A stretch of 64,000 nt of DNA from CAMLJR01 sp964631955 (GTDB lineage: Bacteria > Pseudomonadota > Gammaproteobacteria > Pseudomonadales > CAMLJR01). A program made the position numbers and the translations under genes. The notes beneath the pieces are model-generated. The model ran no database searches. It was given only the letters and a program-made list of their open reading frames with translations, and was not told the origin of the DNA. Each line of letters starts with the position of its first letter. Position 1 is the first letter of the stretch. Below are positions 45,537 through 52,089 of this stretch, one piece after another. The stretch covers positions 1-64,000 of the forward strand of contig CAZWBA010000007.1 in NCBI GenBank assembly GCA_964631955.1, in the 5' to 3' direction.

Positions 45537-45557
45537 CTAATTAATTCATATAATTAG
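45537..45557. promoter_or_regulatory. inverted repeat CTAATTA-N7-TAATTAG, candidate TetR operator
   Basis: Perfect seven-base arms at 45537-45543 and 45551-45557 lie between the thiolase stop and the TetR start. The segment CTAATTAATTCA recurs at 43906-43917 near the E2 3' end. The half-site TAATTA is shared with the palindrome before the first TonB receptor. Confidence 0.5.
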
Positions 45558-45569
45558 GATGGATATCTG

Positions 45570-46823
45570 TCAAACGCGCTCAATAATGATCGCAGGTGCC
45601 ATGCCGCCCGCTGCGCACATGGTGATGAGTCCGCGCTTGAGATCGCGGCGCTCCAGCTCGTCCAGAACGGTGCCGATCAGCACGGCGCCTGTCGCTCCGA
45701 TCGGATGGCCGAGCGCAATCGCACCGCCGTTGACGTTGATCCTGTCGCGATCGATGTTGAGATCGCGAATGTATTTCTCGACCACCACCGCAAAGGCTTC
45801 GTTGACTTCGAACAGGTCGATGTCATCGATTGTGAGGCCGGCGCGCGCCAGGATTTTTTTCGTCGCGGGTACGGGTGCATTGAGCATCAGCGTCAGGCTG
45901 TCGCCGACGTTTGCCGTGGCGAGTACGCGCGCGCGGGGTTTCAGGCCGTGCTTGCGCACATATTCCGCGGACGCCATCAGCAATGCGGCGGCGCCGTCGA
46001 CATTACCCGACGAGGTGCCGGCGTGATGCAGCGACTGCAGCTGGAGGTCGGGATAGACCTGATTGAGCAGCTTGCGGCAGGTGGTGCCGTTTTGATCGAG
46101 CGGCATATCCGCGAATTGTGCGAACGCCGGTTGTAACGCTGCGAGATCGGAGAGAGTCGTACCGGGGCGCGGATGCTCGTCTTTGCTGAGCACCAGCTTG
46201 CCGTCGGCATCGGTCACCGGGATGATCGAGCGGTCGAAACGACCTTCGGCGATGGCACGTGCTGCGCGCTGCTGACTTTCGACGCCGAACGCATCGAGCG
46301 CTTCGCGGCTGATACCTTCTAACGTAGCGATGGCATCGGCGGCGACGCCCTGATGAATCTGCGGATATTTCGCCTGCAGGCGGGCGTTACCCGTGCCGAG
46401 CCCCAGCGATTTCAGGCCCGCCGCCGCTTCTGCCTGTTGTACGGCCGCGATTTGTGAGGTCATCTCGGTGCCGCCGGCCACGATCAGATCTTCGTAACCC
46501 GCTTTCAGCTGACCCGCCGCCAGGTTCACTGCGGTCAGGCCGCTACCGCAGAAGCGATCGAGCGTCACGCCGCTCACGGTCAGGTCATAGCCGGCGTCGA
46601 CCGCCGCCATACGGCCCATGTCGCCGCCCTGCTTGCCCTTCTGCGCGCTGGTGCCCCAGATCACGTCGTCGACGTGGCGGGTATCGAAACCGTTGCGCTC
46701 CTGCAGAGCCTTGAGCACGGCGGCGGCCAGATGCTGCGGATGCATATGCGCCAGCGCGCCCTTGCCCACCTTGCCAATGCCGCGAGGCGTGCGAACGGAA
46801 TCGATAATGAAAGCTTCTGACAT
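45570..46823 (-). CDS. Acetyl-CoA acetyltransferase (thiolase)
   Basis: The enzyme cleaves 3-ketoacyl-CoA with CoA in degradation. The 417-residue protein has the acyl-accepting Cys92 in LDRFCGSGLTAVNLA, the histidine motif GHPIGATGAVL and the second cysteine in MCAAGGMAP. It is of normal length with both active cysteines, unlike the Cys-less thiolase-like protein at 57055. It is the first gene of a minus-strand run with TetR and the E2-like protein, and 111 bases after the hydrolase gene. Confidence 0.95.
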   Translation of the reverse strand: MSEAFIIDSVRTPRGIGKVGKGALAHMHPQHLAAAVLKALQERNGFDTRHVDDVIWGTSAQKGKQGGDMGRMAAVDAGYDLTVSGVTLDRFCGSGLTAVNLAAGQLKAGYEDLIVAGGTEMTSQIAAVQQAEAAAGLKSLGLGTGNARLQAKYPQIHQGVAADAIATLEGISREALDAFGVESQQRAARAIAEGRFDRSIIPVTDADGKLVLSKDEHPRPGTTLSDLAALQPAFAQFADMPLDQNGTTCRKLLNQVYPDLQLQSLHHAGTSSGNVDGAAALLMASAEYVRKHGLKPRARVLATANVGDSLTLMLNAPVPATKKILARAGLTIDDIDLFEVNEAFAVVVEKYIRDLNIDRDRINVNGGAIALGHPIGATGAVLIGTVLDELERRDLKRGLITMCAAGGMAPAIIIERV

Positions 46824-46934
46824 GGTTTTCTCCTGCTACGAATCTTCTGCGATCGACGCGAAACGCTTCGCGCGGATGGCAATGGTTTTCTTGACAATAT
46901 ACTCGCTCGGACCGCCACTGGTCGACACTGTTGT

Positions 46935-47828
46935 CTAGTTCGAGCGCTGCAACTGCTGATCGATGAAGCGAAAAACCGCTGCGTTGAAAGCGTCGTTCGC
47001 GTCGCCGGCGACCATGTGGTGCGCATCGGGAATATCGACAAATTCGGCGTGCGGCACCAGCGCCATGAATTCGCGCACGCCTTCGTCGCTGACGATGCGG
47101 CTGCGCCCGCCGCGAATCAGCAGGGTCGGAAGGCGGAGCTGGCGCGCCGCGTCTTCCAGCGGAGTGCGCATCACCTCTTCTCCGCTTTCATCGAAGGCAT
47201 ATTTCTCGCTCGCATCGCGCCCCATCTGCATGAAAGCCGGATCCCAGTGCCAGTAATAGCGGCCGTTGCGTTCGCGCAGATTGCGCAGTAATCCGCTCGT
47301 CGTCTTCGGGCGTCTGCGATGCGGCAGGTACGCGGCGACCGCATCGGCCGCCTCGTCGAGCGAGGCATAGCCATCCGGCGCGCTCTCCATGAACGCCATG
47401 ACTTCCTGCGCGCCGTTCATTTCCACCCTCGGCGTGATGTCGACCAGCACCAGTGCGCGCGCCAGTGCGGGCGCTGCGGCCATCGCCAGCATGCTCGCCA
47501 GCCCACCCAGCGATGCGCCGACCAGCACGGGGGCGGTGCCGATATGCCCGATCACGCTCTGCAGATCCTCCGCGAATAAATCGAGGCTGTATCTGCCGTC
47601 GGGCGCCCAGTCGCTATCGCCATGCCCGCGCATGTCGAGCGCGAAGGCGCGATAGCCGCGCCCGCGCGCAACCTCCAGCGCGCTTCCCCAGCTCTGCCGG
47701 GTCTGCCCGCTGCCGTGCAGAAATAAAATGGCCGGCGCGCTTTCGGGACCGACCACATCCGCGATCAGATTCAGATTTGCACCGGGCAACGTGATCCGCT
47801 CCGGGGTATATGTGTTTTCGGCTGCCAC
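46935..47828 (-). CDS. Alpha/beta-hydrolase
   Basis: The 297-residue hydrolase has the oxyanion motif FLHGSGQTRQSW near residue 40, the nucleophile elbow GASLGG near 108 and the terminal histidine in DAHHMV. Its substrate may be an ester, lactone or C-C bond product such as a meta-cleavage intermediate. The open frame begins 31 residues earlier, but GAGG eight bases before the GTG at 47828 and the domain boundary favour that GTG start. It is divergent from a TetR gene, a common layout for a regulated hydrolase. Confidence 0.87.
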   Translation of the reverse strand: MAAENTYTPERITLPGANLNLIADVVGPESAPAILFLHGSGQTRQSWGSALEVARGRGYRAFALDMRGHGDSDWAPDGRYSLDLFAEDLQSVIGHIGTAPVLVGASLGGLASMLAMAAAPALARALVLVDITPRVEMNGAQEVMAFMESAPDGYASLDEAADAVAAYLPHRRRPKTTSGLLRNLRERNGRYYWHWDPAFMQMGRDASEKYAFDESGEEVMRTPLEDAARQLRLPTLLIRGGRSRIVSDEGVREFMALVPHAEFVDIPDAHHMVAGDANDAFNAAVFRFIDQQLQRSN

Positions 47829-47941
47829 TATGAAGACCTCATGCAAACAACTGAGACTTGCTACAAACGGCCGGGAGCATACAAAATGCCGACCCTGACG
47901 TCTTCTAAAAACAATTTGCAATTCCAGAGATTACATCGGAA

Positions 47942-48595
47942 ATGTCATCCAATAATTCGCGCACGACGCTCGCATCCACCGAATCCGACTCAAGCGAGAC
48001 GCCGCAGCGTCGCCGCTATGACAGCCCCGTCCGCCGGCAACAGACGCAGGAAACGCAGGAGCGCATCATCGTCGCCGGCGCCGAACTCGTCCATCAGCTA
48101 CCGAACTGGGACTGGACCAACATTACCGCGCGCGCCGTGGGCGAACGTGCCGGCATCAGCGAGCGCACGGTGCACCGCTATTTCCCCACCGAACGCAAAT
48201 TGCGCGATGCGGTTATCCAGCGCATGTGCCAGGAATCGGGCGTGGCGCTGGGGGAACTCAGGCTCGACGATTTTGCGGATGTGACCCGCATCATGTTCAG
48301 TTACCTGATGTCGTTCGCCGCGCAACCCACCCAGCAGCCACCTCTCGACCCATCCCTCGCCACGATGGATCAGATTCGTTGCGACGCCCTGCGCAATGCA
48401 GTCGCAAAAGTGACGCCGGGGATGTCCGCGCACGACCGCGAGAACGTCGCCGCCATGCTCGATATCTTCTGGAACATGCCGCCGTACGAGCGCCTGATTC
48501 AGGTCTGGGGATTCGATGCGGAGCGTGCGGTGGGCTTGATGACCTGGCTTATCGGACTGGTCAAGGGTGCTGTCGAGCAAGGCCAAAAACCTTGA
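47942..48595 (+). CDS. TetR-family transcriptional regulator (second)
   Basis: The 217-residue regulator has a long Ser/Arg-rich N-terminal tail before the helix-turn-helix (about 35-80) with ITARAVGERAGISERTVHRYFPTERKLRDAV. It is transcribed divergently from the alpha/beta-hydrolase gene with a 113-base shared promoter gap. The most likely targets are that hydrolase and the thiolase behind it. The ligand is unknown; an acyl-CoA is a reasonable guess. Confidence 0.88.
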   Translation: MSSNNSRTTLASTESDSSETPQRRRYDSPVRRQQTQETQERIIVAGAELVHQLPNWDWTNITARAVGERAGISERTVHRYFPTERKLRDAVIQRMCQESGVALGELRLDDFADVTRIMFSYLMSFAAQPTQQPPLDPSLATMDQIRCDALRNAVAKVTPGMSAHDRENVAAMLDIFWNMPPYERLIQVWGFDAERAVGLMTWLIGLVKGAVEQGQKP

Positions 48596-48708
48596 TAAAA
48601 AATTAAGAAACAAATCTATATTTTTGTTTTTAAAGAAAAATAATTATTCTTGCGAGACAGATGTCAGACGACCGCAAATTTACTTCATACGCTGAGGCGA
48701 AAATTCAG

Positions 48709-48743
48709 CCAAGCGGGCGCTCGTTCCAGAGGCGCCCGCTTGG
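48709..48743 (-). terminator. strong GC-rich hairpin, terminator of the CTERM gene
   Basis: The arms CCAAGCGGGCGC and GCGCCCGCTTGG surround a ten-base loop. On the minus strand the stem is followed by CTGAATTTTCG, a weak T-run. It lies eight bases after the stop of the CTERM-protein gene. Confidence 0.65.
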
Positions 48744-48751
48744 CTGCCGGC

Positions 48752-49525
48752 TTATTTAGCCCGGCGACGTGCCACTCCTGCCAGACCCAGCAAACCCGAG
48801 CCAAACAGCCAAGCTGCGGCGGGTACCGGAACGGCAGGCGGAGGAGTGGGAACGGACCCGCTGAGATTGAACTTATAGGTCGTGGTAGCGGCAGTGAGGC
48901 TCGCGCCCGACTTGTTGGTCGCAGTGAGCGTGCCGGTATAGCTCGAGAAATCGTCGCTAAATACCAGGCTCAAGTTCACGCCTTCCCAGCCAAGTGCACC
49001 AGGAGTGGTAGAGAAGCTACTGCACACCGTAGAGCCAAAGGCGGAGCCTTGGCTCGTGCAGGAGGTACCAGTATGCGACTCAACCGAAGCACCAGCGCCA
49101 TCGGAGGTAGTATTATTGAACACGTACGACAAAGTGTGCGTGCCTGCATTATAGGTAGCCGCGCCGTTCTGAAGAATAGTTTGCGTGACGCCTGTGAACG
49201 ATTGACGGCCCTGCATGGCAACTGGAGAGGTAATCTTTTGTTGCACGCGGTAATCACCGAGCACAATGCTACCTGTGAACTGCACGTTCGACAAATTAGC
49301 GAAATCAAAAGTCCAATCGCTGTTGACGGTTAAATTAACGGCCGGGGTGGCTGTATTGGTAGCTGGGCCAGCGGCATTATCAACATACCAAGCTGTCACG
49401 CTTCCAATGCCAGGTACGATCGTTATGCCATTGGTTACCGCAATACCGTTATACGCGACCGGTGCAGCGAATGCCGGCGATGCAACAGTTGCTGCAAGTG
49501 CTACTGCCAAGGCTAATTTTTTCAT
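48752..49525 (-). CDS. VPxPA-CTERM sorting-domain secreted protein
   Basis: The 257-residue protein has a signal peptide (MKKLALAVALAATVASPAFA), a Thr/Ser/Gly-rich beta domain with a possible disulphide (C...C in the HTGTSCTSQGSAFGSTVC region), and a tail VPVPAAAWLFGSGLLGLAGVARRR. The tail is a PEP-CTERM-like sorting signal recognised by an exosortase, so the protein is probably anchored or exported to the surface. The frame opens 46 residues earlier, but the signal peptide begins at the ATG at 49525 with GAGG before it. No exosortase gene is in the window. Confidence 0.88.
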   Translation of the reverse strand: MKKLALAVALAATVASPAFAAPVAYNGIAVTNGITIVPGIGSVTAWYVDNAAGPATNTATPAVNLTVNSDWTFDFANLSNVQFTGSIVLGDYRVQQKITSPVAMQGRQSFTGVTQTILQNGAATYNAGTHTLSYVFNNTTSDGAGASVESHTGTSCTSQGSAFGSTVCSSFSTTPGALGWEGVNLSLVFSDDFSSYTGTLTATNKSGASLTAATTTYKFNLSGSVPTPPPAVPVPAAAWLFGSGLLGLAGVARRRAK

Positions 49526-49683
49526 TTTGAGAACCTCAATTGTTATTAACATTATTTGTCCCAAACGCGCAGACGCTCCACGAATGGGCCGGTTATGCAC
49601 ATCAAACTCAACCTTGAAACAACAACTCCGTAACTGATATTTCTTTGTTGCACTACACGCCAATGTCAGCGCTATCCATAACA

Positions 49684-49712
49684 GAATTAAATTAGGGTCT
49701 GTTTATTGTCAA
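49684..49712 (-). promoter_or_regulatory. possible promoter of the CTERM gene
   Basis: A perfect TTGACA (49707-49712 on minus) is followed after 17 bases by TAATTC. The -35 is strong and the -10 is weak. It would give an untranslated leader of about 150 bases. Confidence 0.4.
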
Positions 49713-50030
49713 TAATTATTAGCCCCCATGAAGCACTAACACTGAAAAGCTGTACCGAGTCAGATTTTTTAGGAACTATAAACAAGGTTTCTCCTCCTTT
49801 TAAAAACGTAAAACATCAAATATTCAGATTTCCTGAAAGGCATCGATAAGGCCGAAAGACACCGCGCCATGGCGGCCAGACAGCCACCATTTGGCGCCTG
49901 TAACCTCTTAAACAAATGGTTAATTGACCACCCCAAAAGTTAATGTCAATATCCTGCCACCAATTTAAACACCCCGCCCGGCCTACACTAATTCCAAAGC
50001 CCGACACCGCATTACAGAGGTTCAATCGAC
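49713..50030. other. AT-rich intergenic region between the CTERM gene and the cox-like operon
   Basis: About 320 bases with no credible gene. A TTGACC (49925-49930) with a poor CAATAT 17 bases later could be a weak promoter for the plus-strand operon. The region contains runs of A/T and a stretch CGCCATGGCG near 49868 that forms a short palindrome. Nothing else is recognisable. Confidence 0.5.
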
Positions 50031-50741
50031 ATGAATATGCACGGCGAGCAGCGTATTGCTGCTTCCCCACAGCGAGTATGGGAAGCGCTGAACGATCCTG
50101 AAATCCTGCGCGCCAGCATTCCTGGCTGTCAGAGCCTGACCAAGGAATCCGATACCCGCTTCACGGCGACGGTGGAAGTCAAGGTCGGCCCGATCGGCGC
50201 CCGCTTCAAAGGCGCCGTGAATCTCGAAGACATCAATCCTCCCAATGGCTATACACTCATCATCGAAGGCAACGGCGGCATCGCCGGCTCGATGAAGGGC
50301 GCCGCCAAAGTGCGTCTGCAGGCGGATGGCACCGGCACCCTTCTCACGTATGACGTGGACGCCCAGGTCGGCGGCCGGATGGCCCAGCTCGGCGGGCCGA
50401 TCATCGATGCGACCGCAAAACAACTGGCGGGTAAATTCTTCGCCACGTTCGGCAAGGTAATCAGCGGGGAGAGCATCGGCGGCGCAAAATCCGCCGCGCA
50501 CACGACCGCCCCGACACCAACCGCCAGCGTGCCCGGCGACAACTCCGCTGCGGCTCGTCCCGCCGTTTCGGGCGCAGGCGATTCGCGCTGGGCCGGCATC
50601 GCCATCGGGCTGCTGCTCATTATCGTGGCGGCAGCGGCATTCGAGTTCGGCCGTCACTCGGCGGCACCGGTCATCGTGATCGATAACGCCGTGCTCAGGC
50701 AGGCCATCATCGAAGCGGAAAAAGCGAGGGAAACACCATGA
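50031..50741 (+). CDS. CoxG-like SRPBCC protein with C-terminal membrane anchor
   Basis: The 236-residue protein has an N-terminal SRPBCC/START fold (about 1-145, starting NMHGEQRIAASPQRVWEALND), a Ser/Ala/Pro linker, and a single membrane helix WAGIAIGLLLIIVAAAAF at about 190-208. CoxG proteins tether molybdenum hydroxylases to the inner membrane. It opens the operon and overlaps the next start by four bases. It is a good marker that the enzyme is membrane-associated. Confidence 0.9.
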   Translation: MNMHGEQRIAASPQRVWEALNDPEILRASIPGCQSLTKESDTRFTATVEVKVGPIGARFKGAVNLEDINPPNGYTLIIEGNGGIAGSMKGAAKVRLQADGTGTLLTYDVDAQVGGRMAQLGGPIIDATAKQLAGKFFATFGKVISGESIGGAKSAAHTTAPTPTASVPGDNSAAARPAVSGAGDSRWAGIAIGLLLIIVAAAAFEFGRHSAAPVIVIDNAVLRQAIIEAEKARETP

Positions 50742-51607
50742 AGCCCGCCCCGTTCGATTACGTCGCGCCCCAGACCATCGACGAGGCTTGCGCAGTGCTT
50801 GCCGAGGCCGGTGGCGGTGCGACGGTTCTGGCGGGCGGACAGACGCTGATGCCTCTGCTCAATCTGCGCATGAGCCAGCCATTCATCATTGTCGACATCA
50901 ATAAAATTTCCGGACTCAAGGGCATTACTCGCGTCGATGGCGGCACGCGTATCGGCCCGATCACGCGCCAGTGCGAAGCCATCGAGAGCGAAACGCTCGC
51001 GCGTGCCCTGCCCGTCATCGTGCAAGCCATAAAGCATGTCGGCCATCATCAGACGCGCAATCGCGGCACGGTGGGCGGTTCCATCGCCCTGGGCGAGCCT
51101 GCGGCGGAACTGCCCGCCACGGCCGTTGCGCTGGATGCCGTCATCGAGGTGCGCTCGGTGCGCGGCACGCGGCAGATTCCGGCGAGCGAGTTTTATCTGG
51201 GTCCGTACATGAATTCGCTCGAACCCGATGAGCTGGTGACGGGCATCACCTTTCCCGACTGGCCCGAAGGTCACATCACCCTGTTCCGCGAGCTGGCGCA
51301 GCGCCCCGGCGATTTCGCGCTGGCCGGCGTGGTCGGAGCGCTGACCGTGGAGAATGGGAAAATCGCGCGCGCGGGCATTGCGTGGTTCGCGATGGGACCG
51401 ACCCCGATTCGCGCAAAATCCGCCGAGCAAATGCTGATCGGCCAGGCGTTCGATGCCATCGACCCACAAGCCGTCGCCGAGCGCGCGATCGCCGATACCG
51501 CGCCGTTCGACGATTCCCATGCAAGCGCAGAATATCGTCGCACCGTCGGCAAACGCCTTTTTGCAGCCGCGCTGCGCGACGCCCTGAAGATTGGAGAAGC
51601 CGCATGA
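50738..51607 (+). CDS. Molybdenum hydroxylase FAD-binding subunit (CoxM-like)
   Basis: The 289-residue subunit carries FAD and passes electrons out of the enzyme. The N-terminal motif AGGQTLMPLLNLR (about residue 32) and the second FAD loop TVGGSIALGEPAAELP near 110 mark the family; the usual His after GGS is Leu here. The C-terminal CO-dehydrogenase flavoprotein domain is complete. Start and stop overlap the neighbours by four bases each. Confidence 0.93.
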   Translation: MKPAPFDYVAPQTIDEACAVLAEAGGGATVLAGGQTLMPLLNLRMSQPFIIVDINKISGLKGITRVDGGTRIGPITRQCEAIESETLARALPVIVQAIKHVGHHQTRNRGTVGGSIALGEPAAELPATAVALDAVIEVRSVRGTRQIPASEFYLGPYMNSLEPDELVTGITFPDWPEGHITLFRELAQRPGDFALAGVVGALTVENGKIARAGIAWFAMGPTPIRAKSAEQMLIGQAFDAIDPQAVAERAIADTAPFDDSHASAEYRRTVGKRLFAAALRDALKIGEAA

Positions 51608-52089
51608 GCAAGCATCGCGTCGAAATGACCATCAACGGCAATCGCCACAGCGGCGATATCGAAGCCCGCGTCTCGCTCTCCGATTTCCTGCGCGGCGATC
51701 TCGGCTACACCGGCGTCCACGTCGGCTGCGAACACGGCGTCTGCGGTGCGTGTACGGTCATGGTCGATGGCAAGGCCGTGCGCAGCTGCCTGATGCTCGC
51801 GGTACAGGCCGACGGTGCCGAAGTGACCACCGTCGAGGGGCTGGCTGCCGAGGACGGCACACTGCACCCGGTGCAACAGGCGATGCTCGAATCCCACGGC
51901 CTGCAATGCGGCTTCTGCACACCCGGCGTGGTGATGACATTTACCGCTCTCACCGGCGGCGAGAAAAAGCCGAATGAGGATCAGTTGATTGCCGCGATGT
52001 CCGGCCATGTCTGCCGCTGCACGGGCTATCAGGGCATTCGCCGCGCAGCCAGAAAACTCTGTAACGCTGAAGCGGGAGAGTCATCATGA
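51604..52089 (+). CDS. Molybdenum hydroxylase [2Fe-2S] subunit (CoxS-like)
   Basis: The 161-residue subunit has two [2Fe-2S] clusters. The plant-type one uses Cys42, Cys47, Cys50 and Cys62. The second uses Cys102, Cys105, Cys137 and Cys139 in QCGFC and CRC. The start is the ATG at 51604, which overlaps the CoxM stop by four bases; the frame is open far upstream but that is only antisense-free overlap with CoxM. It moves electrons from the molybdenum site to FAD. Confidence 0.95.
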   Translation: MSKHRVEMTINGNRHSGDIEARVSLSDFLRGDLGYTGVHVGCEHGVCGACTVMVDGKAVRSCLMLAVQADGAEVTTVEGLAAEDGTLHPVQQAMLESHGLQCGFCTPGVVMTFTALTGGEKKPNEDQLIAAMSGHVCRCTGYQGIRRAARKLCNAEAGESS

